A DNA stretch of 63,245 nt from Candidatus Companilactobacillus pullicola (GCA_019116025.1 DXCM01000073.1:1-63245); one strand, 5' to 3'. Positions 46,571 to 57,311 are shown, counted from the stretch's first letter. The notes: generated from the letters alone by a model not told the origin. Made by a program: numbers and translations.

Positions 46571-48212
46571 GGTTATTCACCTCATCACTTAACATAGAGA
46601 TAAATTCATCGAGATCATTCTGAGTCTTTTCATCAGAAGAAGTGAGTTCTTTCATCATTGAAAGTAACTCATTTTTATTTTCCATAATTTTTTTGTTATT
46701 TTCTCGAATTTCTTTAGTAACTTCACCCAAGTCAATTTCTGGTTCAGGTTCAAAAGTATCAACATAACGTGGAATATTTAAATTGAAATCATTTTCTTCA
46801 ATTTCACTCATTGGAGCAATGTGAGCATATTTATCAACATCCTTACGTTCTTTATATGTGTTAATGATCTTGTTAATGTCATCATCACGAAGAATATTTT
46901 GATTTTTACCTTTTTCAAAATTATTACTTGCATCAATAAACATGACATCTTTAGTAGTCTTATTCTTCTTCAAGACCATCACTAATGTTGGAATTCCAGT
47001 TGAATAGAACAATCCGGCTGGCAATCCAATTACAGCATCAATTTGGTTCTTGTTTAACAATGCCTTACGAATTTTTTCTTCTTTAGCACCACGGAATAAA
47101 ACACCATGTGGCAATACTATTGCCATAGTACCTTCATTACTTAAATGATATAACCCATGAAGCAAGAAGGCATAGTCTGCTTTAGTCTTTGGTGCTAAAC
47201 CGCCATATTCTTTAAAACGTGGATCTTTCATTTTATTATCTTCATTATTCCAATGAGCTGAATATGGAGGATTTGCTACAACCATATCGAAACTACGAGG
47301 ATGATCAACGCCACTGGAATCAACGCCATCAGGCCAGTCGCTCTCTAAAGTATCGGCATTACGTAAGTCCATATTCATATATGAAACGTCATGCATCATC
47401 AAATTCATACGAGCTAAGTTATAAGTCGTCGTATTCAATTCTTGTCCATAATAGAACAAACTGCGATTTTTAATTTGTTCTTGAACAGTTAGTAGCAATG
47501 ATCCAGAACCACAAGCAAAATCATAAACACTTGGTTTATCTTCTTTTGGATTTAGGTCGATAGTCACTAATTTAGCCAGAATTTCTGAGACTTGATGAGG
47601 TGTGTAGAATTCTCCAGCTTTTTTACCAGAATTACCGGCAAATTGGGCAATTAAATATTCATAAATGTCACCTAGAATGTCATGTCCATCATCATCTTTG
47701 TATTGAACTTCATCAACCAGATTAACGATTTCAACTAAAGCTTTTGCTCTGGCAGCAGTCGTTTGTCCTAATCGTGAATTACCCAAGTTCATATCTGCAA
47801 ATACACCATGAAAATCTTGTTTAGCATTTTTATTCAAATCAACGTTGTGATTAAAATTATCCAGCATATCTTGAAAATCAGATGGTGCGATTGAATTATC
47901 ATTTACTTTATCCACAATTGTCTGCCATGTATATTGTGGAGCAATAGCATAACCTAATGAATCAGCCAATTCTTCTAAATAATCATTTAAGTCATCACCA
48001 CTAGCTTGCTCAATATAAGCATCATTAACACTTTGTCCTTCTTCAACATCGATCAAATCATTTTGTACCATTCGTTGTTCTTGATGTTCTGACAAATAAC
48101 GATAAAACATAAACCCTAAAATATAATTACGATATTCACTGGCATCCATATTACTTCGTAAACGGTTTGCCATTTCCCAAATTTGACTGGTTATTTCCTG
48201 TGCTTTACTCAT
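46563..48212 (-). CDS. hsdM: Type I restriction-modification DNA methyltransferase HsdM
   Basis: 549 residues. An N-terminal helical HsdM_N domain (ITSQIWEMANRLRSNMDASEY) is followed by an adenine-N6 methyltransferase with the SAM motif VYDFACGSGSLLL and the catalytic motif MVANPPYS. A coiled-coil tail (about 490-549) contacts HsdS. It is 8 bases after hsdR and overlaps hsdS. Confidence 0.97.
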   Translation of the reverse strand: MSKAQEITSQIWEMANRLRSNMDASEYRNYILGFMFYRYLSEHQEQRMVQNDLIDVEEGQSVNDAYIEQASGDDLNDYLEELADSLGYAIAPQYTWQTIVDKVNDNSIAPSDFQDMLDNFNHNVDLNKNAKQDFHGVFADMNLGNSRLGQTTAARAKALVEIVNLVDEVQYKDDDGHDILGDIYEYLIAQFAGNSGKKAGEFYTPHQVSEILAKLVTIDLNPKEDKPSVYDFACGSGSLLLTVQEQIKNRSLFYYGQELNTTTYNLARMNLMMHDVSYMNMDLRNADTLESDWPDGVDSSGVDHPRSFDMVVANPPYSAHWNNEDNKMKDPRFKEYGGLAPKTKADYAFLLHGLYHLSNEGTMAIVLPHGVLFRGAKEEKIRKALLNKNQIDAVIGLPAGLFYSTGIPTLVMVLKKNKTTKDVMFIDASNNFEKGKNQNILRDDDINKIINTYKERKDVDKYAHIAPMSEIEENDFNLNIPRYVDTFEPEPEIDLGEVTKEIRENNKKIMENKNELLSMMKELTSSDEKTQNDLDEFISMLSDEVNNHG

Positions 48213-48220
48213 AATTTCTC

Positions 48221-51200
48221 CTAATATTTATCAACCATTTGATCTGCAAATTTCTTAAAACTTCTTCTCAAATGAGTACGATACTTAATTTTTGTTAATT
48301 TTCTAACTTCTTCAGATTCAGCGTCCATTCGATAAACAACACAGGCTTCTTTAACTATTTCATCTAAGGCCCCATCAATATTTAAATCATCGGCATCTTT
48401 TACGTGATCTGAAACTAACTTATTAATATCTTGAGATGCTTCAATGTCAGTTAATCCCCAATTCTTTTTATAATCGAAAATATCATTCCGCAAACGCATG
48501 TCATTATGGCCTGAAACTAAATTTTTAACTTCGTTTTGTTTTACGGGGTACGTATCAGAATACTTAAAATTGCCGTTTAAAACATCATCAGTAAATTGAT
48601 TAATCTGTTCAGCATACTTACGGTTGTCAACCTTATCAGAAATTGATTTAATTTCTTTGGCTGTTTTATTAGCAGTTTCCAAGTCATCGTCATGATATTG
48701 ATTCATCAAATTAGCAATCAATTCTTCCAAATAATCATAATTAACTCGAATAGCCTTAACATGCTCCATTTGTAGATCAATTTGTGATACATCAACATGA
48801 TGAATCCTAGCAACTTCTTTTTTCAGTTTATTACTTAAAGTTGTTGTTAACACTTCTTCGGTATTTGTATCCATTCCCAATTCATTTAAAAGAATATCAG
48901 GATTCTCATCATCATATTTATCATCTTGTTTAGCCATAGCCATCAAATGATTATATTTGCGTAGTACTGAATACATCTCTTCAATACGGTTGTCATCTTG
49001 AGGAATTCTTGTAAAACCATCAGAAAAATCATTCAGCTGTGTAGTAACTTCTTTTAATTCTGATTTAACTTCTTCATAAGGTTTGGCAATCACATCTACC
49101 TTACCAGGAAGTTCTATCTGAAAATTGGCCGAATCTCGATTTGCATATATTGCTAAAGCCTCTTTCATTAACTTCTCAGTTTGATGTGGCCAACGATAAT
49201 TAACTATTCGCCCAAATGGCTTTGTCTGCATGTCATAAACACGATTGGTTCTAGAATAGGCTTGAATCAATGCAGAACCATGTAAAGTACGATCAACGTA
49301 CAATGTATTCATTTGTGGAGCATTGAAACCGGTTAGTAATTGATCAACAACGATTACAATATCAAAATACTTACCGTCATCAATAGTCCTATTTAATCTG
49401 GAAACTACTTGAGCGGTATAATCTTTAACATCCTGATCTCCAAAGCTTGTACCAAACTCTTTGTTGTAATCGGTCATTGCTTCTCGCAAATCTTTATTAT
49501 TATCTAATTGATTGTCACTATTTGATGTAGTTTGGCTGAAAGTGATTCCTACTTTCAAACCAGAATCACGTTTTTTAAATTCGCGATAATACATAATTGC
49601 CATAGGTGTTGAAGCCTTACCACCGCCAACATGGGTTGTTAATATAGCATTATACTTGCCTTGTCTTGAGCGTTTACTCCAATTCTTGATAATGTCATCA
49701 ACGACTAACTTAATATGTTTAGGATTATTATCATAAACCGATGGCTCAACAGTATCATCCATATCTGCATCAGTCATATTGTCGATACGCATTTCAATAT
49801 CTTCATCTGAAATTCCCGGATAACGTCCTTTAAAATATTCAGGCAAATACTGATCACGCAAAACTGAATCCGACAGAGTTGTTTCAAAATCAACTTTAAA
49901 ACCTAAAACATTTCCATCGGCAATAGCATCCCTAATTGTATAAGCATGAATTAAATCACCAAAAACTTCTTGAGTTGTTGGATGTTCATCAAAAACCGGT
50001 GTCCCCGTGTAACCAACCCAAGCTGATCTCGGGAATCCATCCTTAATTCGCTTCAGCATATCTCCTGAAGTTGAACGATGAGCCTCGTCAACAATGAAAA
50101 CAATGTTTTTATCAATAGGTCTGAAATTACTACTTTGAACCATCGAATCCATTTTTTGAGTAGAAGTAACGATGATTCCATTACCTTTTTTGGATAGTTT
50201 CTTAGATAAAGCCCAACGATTAGCTGTATCAGTTACAACTCCTCCATTACTTTCATCAGTATTTTCTGGATCATAAGCTTTATATTCATCAACAGTTTGA
50301 TTAGTTAAAGCAATCCTATCAACTAAGAAAACGACCTTATCAACGTTTGGTAAACGTGAGGCTAACCAAGCAGCTTTGAACGAACTAATTGTTTTACCCG
50401 AACCAGTCGTATGCCAAACATAACCTATTCCTTGTTTACCAATACTGAAATCATGTTCACGTATTTTTCTTATAACACGTTGCGTAGCATAAACTTGATA
50501 TGGTCTCATGGCTTTAATCATTTGATGCTTTGGTGTTCCATCCAGAATCATATAGTTAGTAGCCATTTGATGTGCCATTGGAATAGACAGCATATAATTG
50601 GAAAACTCTCTCCAATCAAAGACAGGTTTATTGTCATCAGCTTTTTGCCAGCGAAAAGCAAAATCAGTATTAAATTTGTCTGCAGTAGTATTTGCCATAT
50701 ATCTACTATCATGCGGTGTGATGGCAACCAATATTTGTAAAGTTGAAAAGATATCCGTATATTGACGTTCCTCAATATATTGGTGCATCTGATTTAAAGC
50801 TTCTTTAGCATCGTGCCCATCGGCTTTTTCTTCAATCTGTAAAATTGGCAATCCGTTGATCAAAAGAGTCGTATCAAAACGGCGATTTTTGCGACCAGGA
50901 ATAACTGCAGGCCGCTCAATTTGATTAACTATCTGATAAATTGTATCCCCAGCACCAATATTATCTTGATCAAATATCTTAAGATACACATGTTTACCAT
51001 TATCCAAGTCCACTTCGACTTGAGAAATTCCATTCATACCGTACAAAAATTGTCCAGCTTGATATGGAGTTTCTAATTGTCCAATAATGACTTTTATTTG
51101 TTGAAATTCTGATTTAGTCAGTGGTGCATCTAGGCGATCTTGATTATGTTGCTCAACAATCCTTTTGAAATTAGCCCATAAATTATCAGTCGTTTTAATA

Positions 51201-51292
51201 TTCGGAAGATAACTCCATTGTTTTGTTCCACCTAAATCAACCAAATGATTTATTAACTCGTCTTCAAAGTCTAGTTCATTAGTTTTTATCAC
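48221..51292 (-). CDS. hsdR: Type I restriction endonuclease subunit HsdR
   Basis: 1023 residues from a GTG start with TAGGGGGA upstream. The N-terminal nuclease domain has the PD-(D/E)xK-like region RFDTTLLINGLPILQIEEK. The SF2 translocase has Walker A HTTGSGKTISSFKAA, DEAH box VDEAHRS, VGYTGTP and the late QAYSRTNR. The C-terminal helical domain binds HsdM. It first in the transcript, then hsdM and hsdS. Confidence 0.97.
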   Translation of the reverse strand: MIKTNELDFEDELINHLVDLGGTKQWSYLPNIKTTDNLWANFKRIVEQHNQDRLDAPLTKSEFQQIKVIIGQLETPYQAGQFLYGMNGISQVEVDLDNGKHVYLKIFDQDNIGAGDTIYQIVNQIERPAVIPGRKNRRFDTTLLINGLPILQIEEKADGHDAKEALNQMHQYIEERQYTDIFSTLQILVAITPHDSRYMANTTADKFNTDFAFRWQKADDNKPVFDWREFSNYMLSIPMAHQMATNYMILDGTPKHQMIKAMRPYQVYATQRVIRKIREHDFSIGKQGIGYVWHTTGSGKTISSFKAAWLASRLPNVDKVVFLVDRIALTNQTVDEYKAYDPENTDESNGGVVTDTANRWALSKKLSKKGNGIIVTSTQKMDSMVQSSNFRPIDKNIVFIVDEAHRSTSGDMLKRIKDGFPRSAWVGYTGTPVFDEHPTTQEVFGDLIHAYTIRDAIADGNVLGFKVDFETTLSDSVLRDQYLPEYFKGRYPGISDEDIEMRIDNMTDADMDDTVEPSVYDNNPKHIKLVVDDIIKNWSKRSRQGKYNAILTTHVGGGKASTPMAIMYYREFKKRDSGLKVGITFSQTTSNSDNQLDNNKDLREAMTDYNKEFGTSFGDQDVKDYTAQVVSRLNRTIDDGKYFDIVIVVDQLLTGFNAPQMNTLYVDRTLHGSALIQAYSRTNRVYDMQTKPFGRIVNYRWPHQTEKLMKEALAIYANRDSANFQIELPGKVDVIAKPYEEVKSELKEVTTQLNDFSDGFTRIPQDDNRIEEMYSVLRKYNHLMAMAKQDDKYDDENPDILLNELGMDTNTEEVLTTTLSNKLKKEVARIHHVDVSQIDLQMEHVKAIRVNYDYLEELIANLMNQYHDDDLETANKTAKEIKSISDKVDNRKYAEQINQFTDDVLNGNFKYSDTYPVKQNEVKNLVSGHNDMRLRNDIFDYKKNWGLTDIEASQDINKLVSDHVKDADDLNIDGALDEIVKEACVVYRMDAESEEVRKLTKIKYRTHLRRSFKKFADQMVDKY

Positions 51293-51486
51293 AATTTAGT
51301 TCCCCCTAAACGAATGTAAAGATTAATTGCGATTGTAAATTTTCTTTTACATACTTGACTTTATCTTATCAAAAAAAGACCCCTAAATTACGAAATAACT
51401 GATTAAAAATCAATTCATTTTTGAAATTTTTAGAATAATAATACATTCATAAAAGTATAAAAATCTTGAATAATCTTAATAAACTA

Positions 51487-51544
51487 AAAATGCTCCTGAT
51501 AAAAGTTTTCCAAAATGGAATTCTTTATCACGAGCATTTTTTAT
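51487..51544 (-). terminator. Terminator after the DUF554 gene
   Basis: AAATGCTCGTGATAAAGAATTC pairs loosely with GAAAACTTTTATCAGGAGCATTT, followed by T on the minus strand. Confidence 0.8.
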
Positions 51545-51545
51545 T

Positions 51546-52241
51546 TTAAAACAACTGCATAATAGCAATCACAACAATAGGAACCAACAAAGATGGCAAT
51601 AAGTTCAAAACTTTAATCTTCCGGATGTTCAACAATCCTAACCCCGAAGCAAAAATCAGTACGCCACCGACAATCGTCAATTCCGTGATCATATTAGTAT
51701 TGATTGAATTTTGTAGTAGCAATGCAATTACATAAATACTACCCTGCCAAGCAAACACAGCAACGGCCGCTAAGGCCATCCCGATACCAAAAGTTGATGC
51801 CAATACAATCGAAGTAATACCGTCCAACATCCCATTGGTAAATAAGAAAGTCGAATCATGATTCAAAGCTTCTTGAATCGGTCCCAAAATTGATAACGAA
51901 CCGATGCAATACAACAGGATAGCAGTGGCCAAGCCTTCGGACAAATTTTTACCGCCATCAGCACTCTTCTTGGAAAATTTGCCTACCAGATTGTCAAAGT
52001 GTTTCTCCAGGTCAATCCACTGCCCCAACAATCCACCAATTGCCAAGCTCACGATGAACAAAACAGGATAGTGACTTTTCGACATATTTCCTATAACAGC
52101 ATTGATTCCAATCATCATCGCGGCTAAACCTAAAGCTTGAGTCAATATCTCATTATATTCGGCTTTGATTCCTTTTTTAAAATAACTACCAGCAAAACTT
52201 CCACCAATAATCATCGCTACGTTAAAAGTCGTTCCTATCAT
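51546..52241 (-). CDS. DUF554 family membrane protein (YdfK/YqgA type)
   Basis: 231 residues with six or seven hydrophobic helices. Family signatures: GTTFNVAMIIGGSFAGSYFKKGI at the N-terminus, CIGSLSILGPIQEAL and GMLDGITSIVLASTFGIGMALAA. It is a possible transporter of unknown substrate. It is flanked by the hsd locus (its own terminator) and by a MerR gene on the same strand 75 bases upstream. Confidence 0.9.
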   Translation of the reverse strand: MIGTTFNVAMIIGGSFAGSYFKKGIKAEYNEILTQALGLAAMMIGINAVIGNMSKSHYPVLFIVSLAIGGLLGQWIDLEKHFDNLVGKFSKKSADGGKNLSEGLATAILLYCIGSLSILGPIQEALNHDSTFLFTNGMLDGITSIVLASTFGIGMALAAVAVFAWQGSIYVIALLLQNSINTNMITELTIVGGVLIFASGLGLLNIRKIKVLNLLPSLLVPIVVIAIMQLF

Positions 52242-52316
52242 GTTTATCCCCCCCCAATTATTATTTCGTTAATTATAAATTATAAACTCTCTAGTAGGTG
52301 GAGGGTCAACAAAAAG

Positions 52317-53129
52317 TTAATCGGTGATTGGAATTCTTATTTCCGTGACATATTTTGATAGGTCATCGGTGATGCCATAGTCAATTAATGTAGTCTCAAT
52401 AGCATTGCCATTAATTTCAAAATTATGTTTTTGACAATAATCCATCAATTCTTGATATTCTTTTCCGGCTGTCTCATGTGTTCCATGAAATCTTAATCGT
52501 AAATATCGACCTGCTGGTAAGAACGATGTTGCTTTGTTATCGTCACCAGGTTCTAAGATCAATACCAATTCTGTATACTCACTAAATTTCCGTTGATTCA
52601 ATTGTTCTTTGGAAATGGCTAAAGCTATTTTACCTAAAAAAATATTCTTATTTACTTTATATCTCTGTCGCAGTACTGAAATAGGAAGTTCGATATCCTC
52701 ATTGGGACGATAATTTTCTTTCAAAGTTATAACCGGTATATCGGGAAGTTCCACTAATTCAATTTTTCCCAAATTACTATTCAAAGCGTCTTCTACTTGT
52801 GAAAGTCTTGCCGAAATTCTAGTCTTAACATTTTGTAAAGTTGAGATTTGTCTCTCAACCTGATTTTGTTGTTCCCGCAACATAGCTTCCAATTTGGGAA
52901 TGTCACGTGCCTCAAAAAAATCTTTAATTGAATCCAACGATAAATCCAGCGTTCGTAAATACGTAATAACATTAAGTCTTTCAAATTGTACCGTCGTGTA
53001 ATAACGGTAATGCGTCTTAGGATCAACCTTGGCCGGCTTTAATAAACCCACTTCATCGTAATAACGCAAAGTCGATATTTTAGTATTAAATAACTTGGAT
53101 AACTGTCCAATTGTAAATAATTGTTCCAT
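52317..53129 (-). CDS. MerR family transcriptional regulator with GyrI-like effector domain
   Basis: 270 residues. The MerR winged helix is FTIGQLSKLFNTKISTLRYYDEVGLLKPAKVD, then a dimerisation coiled coil (about 75-120), then a GyrI/BmrR-like effector domain with LPAGRYLRLRFHGTHE. BmrR-type proteins bind cationic drugs and activate efflux genes. No efflux gene is adjacent; the DUF554 gene follows on the same strand and could be its target (inference). Confidence 0.88.
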   Translation of the reverse strand: MEQLFTIGQLSKLFNTKISTLRYYDEVGLLKPAKVDPKTHYRYYTTVQFERLNVITYLRTLDLSLDSIKDFFEARDIPKLEAMLREQQNQVERQISTLQNVKTRISARLSQVEDALNSNLGKIELVELPDIPVITLKENYRPNEDIELPISVLRQRYKVNKNIFLGKIALAISKEQLNQRKFSEYTELVLILEPGDDNKATSFLPAGRYLRLRFHGTHETAGKEYQELMDYCQKHNFEINGNAIETTLIDYGITDDLSKYVTEIRIPITD

Positions 53130-53295
53130 TTTTCCGTCTCTTTACTTCTTCTACAAATATATTGTGAAATTTAATTCAATCCTTATAAAAATAATCCTCG
53201 ATAATTGGAACAAATAAATTTTATTAAATTATATAATATAAATAATAATAGATATATTCAGTTATTGTTATATCTTTTTGGGGAGGAAGATATTA

Positions 53296-55914
53296 ATGAT
53301 TAATAAGTATAAATACATTCGAGGGATCTTGGTGGCTTTTTTTGCCGTGTTTATTTGTATTATTGCCTTTAGCAATAACACTTTAACAGTTAAGGCCGCT
53401 ACAACTCAGAATGTTATCGATAATACTAATAAAATTGATGACGGATACAGCAATTGGGTGCCAGCCACTTCAAATAGAGGTCTTGTTGGTTCTATTCCAA
53501 TTAGTGCTAGTAATAATGTTTCACTAGACTATACTTTTGGATCAGCACGTAATAGTTCTGGTAATGTAACTAGTGGTGACGATACTATTACGACCGGCGC
53601 ATCCAATATAGGCTTGAATACTGGCTATGGTTCCGGATATAGTTATTATTCTAAAATCAATGTTTTTATTAATAATAATGGGAAATATTATAGTATCCTC
53701 CATCAAGGTCAAAACTCTTATATCAATGGTAGCCCTCAAAAAACCTCAGATTCATCATTTGACTATGCGCTTGTTACCGGTACATATGGATCAACGGCCA
53801 ATTATTACAGTAGCCAGGCACTGATGGTTAAAATGGATCAAAAAGTCCTTATGCATACTACTGATAGTAATGGTCGTCTAGTCTTAAAAATTGCTGGATA
53901 CTTAACTGGTACTGCCGCCGCCGGTGCCTATGCCGAAGTAGTACTAAGACCATCATCTACAGGTGCTCCTGTTGTTCAAAGAGAACTTTATGTCTACAGT
54001 CCTAATAAGAAAGTACAATTTCAACCATATTTTGGTGAAGATACAGCAATGAATGAAGACAGCAGAATCTATGACTCTTCTACCAATACCAACGTAGATG
54101 CCATTGGTGATGATGTTCCACTTTTTGCTATTGGTGGAGGCCAAGGACTTTACATCAATAATGCTAAGAATACTAACAGTAGTAAATCTAAACTATTTGT
54201 CACTAATAATGTTCCCGGTGGCTTCGAAAACTTTATGGGTATTGCTTTCTCAAGTAGTTACTCTCCAGATATCAAAGGTAAACCCCTTAGTGCTAATGCT
54301 GGTAGCGTATTAACGCCAAACCTTAAACCAGGTGGTAGTGATCCTGGTGATACTGATAAAAAGGCCGGACAACCACTCCTATTCGCTAAAACACAATATG
54401 GAGGTTCTGATCTCATTGCAATTGTGGATGCTGATGGTCGTCAAAATTCTGCATATACCTTGAGATGGCCTTACCAAACCTTAGATACGGGTGCCACCGG
54501 TCATTACTCCTCAACAATAGGTGCAACAGTCTCTCCTTATGCTGTACCTATCGTAACCAAAACTTATACCAATAGTAATCAAAACTCTGATGGAACAAAT
54601 AACGTTGGTGACACGCTCCACTTTAAACTTAAAGTAGTCAATAATGGTCTAAATTCACATTGGAACTTGAGTAAAATAGTTGATAGTTTACCTAAGGGAT
54701 TACAAATAAATCCAAATACTATTAACTATACTGTCACCCATGCGGTACCATCAAGTGACACTGGTTCCAATGAACATGATATAGATCAAGTTGTTGATAG
54801 TGGCTTTATACCATCCTCTTCAGTATCAGGTAATAAATTTGAATTTGAACCTAACACTGTAATTCCTGACAAGGGTACTTACACTGTTAATCTTAATGCC
54901 ACAGTTACCTTTGATGCCGCAGGCACTGGTAGTCTAACTAATACTGCTTCCTTCTCAGGTAATAACCAGACCTCAAGCGGTGTAGCTCTTGATACTACTA
55001 CTGACTATACTGATCAGGTAAAAATTCCTATAAGAAATCCTAATCTGAATATTTCATTTGATAAGAAATTACGTAACGTTACTAAAAATACTAATTTCTC
55101 TAATACTGAAAGTGGCTCTAAAGGCGACATTATTGAATACCAAACTACGATTCATCCTACCGGTACCGATACCATAAAGAGCGCTACTTTCAACGATACC
55201 TTACCAGATGGAATCAAATTAGTACCTGGCAGTATTACTGTAAATGGCGTTAAACAGAGTTACAATACTGATATTGATGGTCTTAAATTAGGTGCTATCG
55301 CAAGTGGCAGTTCAGTACCAATCGTCTTTCAAGCCAAGGTTACATCTCCCCTTGAACTAACCGCTACCAATATTGCCGTCTTGAACAATATTCAAACAGC
55401 TTCTGGTAAAACATATAACAATCGTCTATCGACAGCTGCTATTTTAAATATTTCCGCAACAGCCCCAACAATGCAATTTGAAAAAGTCCCTAGTTCAATA
55501 GAATTTGGAACTATCAATAGCACTGGTTCTGAAAGAGTACTCCCTAATATCAGAACTGATGGTCTGTTAGTCATAGATCATACTAGTGATAATCCTTTCC
55601 AAATTACTGTAGGTTACGATAATAACGGTGGGGGTTCTATCGTAAATCAAAAGGACAAAACAACGAAACTAATTCAAGACAACAATGATGCCATTTATCT
55701 GAATCAAGCCAACGATGCTAATAAGGAAAATTGGGTACCTCTTTCAACCGGTGGTATTCCAATCAAAAGTGAAGGTTTCTCTGGATCTTATACAGGAGAA
55801 AACTTTACTAAGTATGTTGATTTAGGTAAGTGGAAATTGCGTGTTCCTGGAACAGCTTCCGCTGGTCAATACTCGGGTACAATAACTTGGGGAATGCAAG
55901 ATACTCCACAATAG
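53296..55914 (+). CDS. Secreted WxL-domain-type cell-surface protein
   Basis: About 872 residues from the ATG at 53296 (GGGGAGG SD). Signal peptide residues 1-35 end at VKAA. The middle contains large beta-rich repeats, including two isopeptide/DUF11-like modules (NNVGDTLHFKLKVVNNG and GSKGDIIEYQTTIHPTG, each followed by a D-LP-G-K segment). The C-terminus carries a WxL-like domain (MQFEKVPSSIEFGTI, WKLRV and GTITWGMQDTP at the very end). WxL proteins bind peptidoglycan without sortase. No DUF916 or LPXTG partner genes are nearby, unlike typical WxL clusters. Confidence 0.88.
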   Translation: MINKYKYIRGILVAFFAVFICIIAFSNNTLTVKAATTQNVIDNTNKIDDGYSNWVPATSNRGLVGSIPISASNNVSLDYTFGSARNSSGNVTSGDDTITTGASNIGLNTGYGSGYSYYSKINVFINNNGKYYSILHQGQNSYINGSPQKTSDSSFDYALVTGTYGSTANYYSSQALMVKMDQKVLMHTTDSNGRLVLKIAGYLTGTAAAGAYAEVVLRPSSTGAPVVQRELYVYSPNKKVQFQPYFGEDTAMNEDSRIYDSSTNTNVDAIGDDVPLFAIGGGQGLYINNAKNTNSSKSKLFVTNNVPGGFENFMGIAFSSSYSPDIKGKPLSANAGSVLTPNLKPGGSDPGDTDKKAGQPLLFAKTQYGGSDLIAIVDADGRQNSAYTLRWPYQTLDTGATGHYSSTIGATVSPYAVPIVTKTYTNSNQNSDGTNNVGDTLHFKLKVVNNGLNSHWNLSKIVDSLPKGLQINPNTINYTVTHAVPSSDTGSNEHDIDQVVDSGFIPSSSVSGNKFEFEPNTVIPDKGTYTVNLNATVTFDAAGTGSLTNTASFSGNNQTSSGVALDTTTDYTDQVKIPIRNPNLNISFDKKLRNVTKNTNFSNTESGSKGDIIEYQTTIHPTGTDTIKSATFNDTLPDGIKLVPGSITVNGVKQSYNTDIDGLKLGAIASGSSVPIVFQAKVTSPLELTATNIAVLNNIQTASGKTYNNRLSTAAILNISATAPTMQFEKVPSSIEFGTINSTGSERVLPNIRTDGLLVIDHTSDNPFQITVGYDNNGGGSIVNQKDKTTKLIQDNNDAIYLNQANDANKENWVPLSTGGIPIKSEGFSGSYTGENFTKYVDLGKWKLRVPGTASAGQYSGTITWGMQDTPQ

Positions 55915-55933
55915 GCACTTTATTAACTATAAA

Positions 55934-55986
55934 AACAACAATATCCAGTAACTCGAACTAAAGAGTTGCTGGATATTTATTTTTCC
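55934..55986 (+). terminator. Terminator after the WxL protein gene
   Basis: AATATCCAGTAACTC pairs with GAGTTGCTGGATATT, followed by TATTTTT. Confidence 0.88.
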
Positions 55987-56170
55987 TCAAAAATACTAAT
56001 ACTCCACAGTTCTGACCAATCCGTGTATTATGCAACAAATATTTCAATCGTTCTGTTATAAAACTATTGCTACTTATGTATAATATCTATGGTATCAAAA
56101 ATTTAAAAATATATTTTCACTTATTACGTAAGGTCATCGAAGCATATTTCATGAGGGAGGTTAATAAAAA

Positions 56171-57301
56171 TTGTTAACAAAATATGTTCTACAAGAGATG
56201 CCTTTACTCGTCAGTCTCTTCTTTATTCTTGGCGTTTTTATTATTTACGAAATATTATTTGATGGAATAAAATCGGTCCTATCTATAAGGAAAATTGAGA
56301 TTGAATCGAATATTCTCAAGGCTCAACTGGGTATTATGTACCTGTTCATTCTCTTATTCGGACTTCAAACTCTGGTTGTCAATCAGGAAACTACATGGAT
56401 TTTCATAAATTTTCAAATTATTGCTTTAATATTCTGTGCTGTCTTTTTAGATGCACCGGTCAACTACCCTGTCTTCATACCAATTGTTTTAATATTCATG
56501 ATTTTTAATTCTGCTATTTTTTACTGGGAATCGTGGTGTTTTGCTTTAACACTCTTTGCCTTTTATTTTTCACTTAAATATATCAAGAAAAAGCGAGCAA
56601 ACTCTTTTCCATTTATTTATTACATTCTCGATGGATTATTGTTTGGTGTCATCCTCTGGACTTTGGCCAGAATCAAATTTTCATTAGATGTAACGACAAT
56701 TTTTCGTCAAGTATCCTACCTAATCGTTTTCGAAATTTTCGTCTACAGTTACATTGGTTTCTTCGTGCGTGATATTCGAGTCAAACATACACTTTATGAA
56801 TTTGCTCATTTAGATGCGCTGACTCATGTTAAAAATTTTGCGGCTTTTGATAACGATATTCACGCTCTATTCAATCAATATCAAAGTAACAAAATAGATG
56901 TCGCTATGATCATGTTCGATATTGACCATTTCAAAAGTATTAACGACCACTATGGACATTTAATTGGTGACAAAGTTTTGCAACAGGTTGCTGACATTAC
57001 GCAAACAGTTCTGGCTGCCAATGATAATAACATTAGGTTTTATCGTACCGGTGGCGAAGAATTCAATATTATCTTACCTAGTTATAAGCTGACAGAAATA
57101 GATTCTATTACTCAAGAGGTCTTTTCTGCCATCAACAATTCTCAATTCTGTATCAACAACCAAACTGTCGACGTGTCTGTTTCCGTGGGTAGTTCTGAAA
57201 TACGGGATTCTGATCTCACTTCGGATGAGTTTTATAGTCGGGTTGATGAGGCTCTTTATCAGTCCAAAAGAAATGGTCGTATGCGGATCACTAAAAGTTA
57301 A
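56171..57301 (+). CDS. Membrane-bound GGDEF protein (putative diguanylate cyclase)
   Basis: 376 residues from a TTG start with GGGAGG upstream. About six membrane helices (residues 10-200) precede a GGDEF domain (about 205-376). The active-site loop RTGGEEF is intact, as are MFDIDHFKSINDHYGHLIGD (metal and substrate site) and VSVSVGSSE. The RxxD inhibitory site is absent upstream of GGEEF. It would make cyclic di-GMP from GTP. No EAL, HD-GYP or PilZ gene is seen in the window, and c-di-GMP genes are uncommon in lactobacilli. Confidence 0.92.
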   Translation: MLTKYVLQEMPLLVSLFFILGVFIIYEILFDGIKSVLSIRKIEIESNILKAQLGIMYLFILLFGLQTLVVNQETTWIFINFQIIALIFCAVFLDAPVNYPVFIPIVLIFMIFNSAIFYWESWCFALTLFAFYFSLKYIKKKRANSFPFIYYILDGLLFGVILWTLARIKFSLDVTTIFRQVSYLIVFEIFVYSYIGFFVRDIRVKHTLYEFAHLDALTHVKNFAAFDNDIHALFNQYQSNKIDVAMIMFDIDHFKSINDHYGHLIGDKVLQQVADITQTVLAANDNNIRFYRTGGEEFNIILPSYKLTEIDSITQEVFSAINNSQFCINNQTVDVSVSVGSSEIRDSDLTSDEFYSRVDEALYQSKRNGRMRITKS

Positions 57302-57311
57302 ATGATATAAA

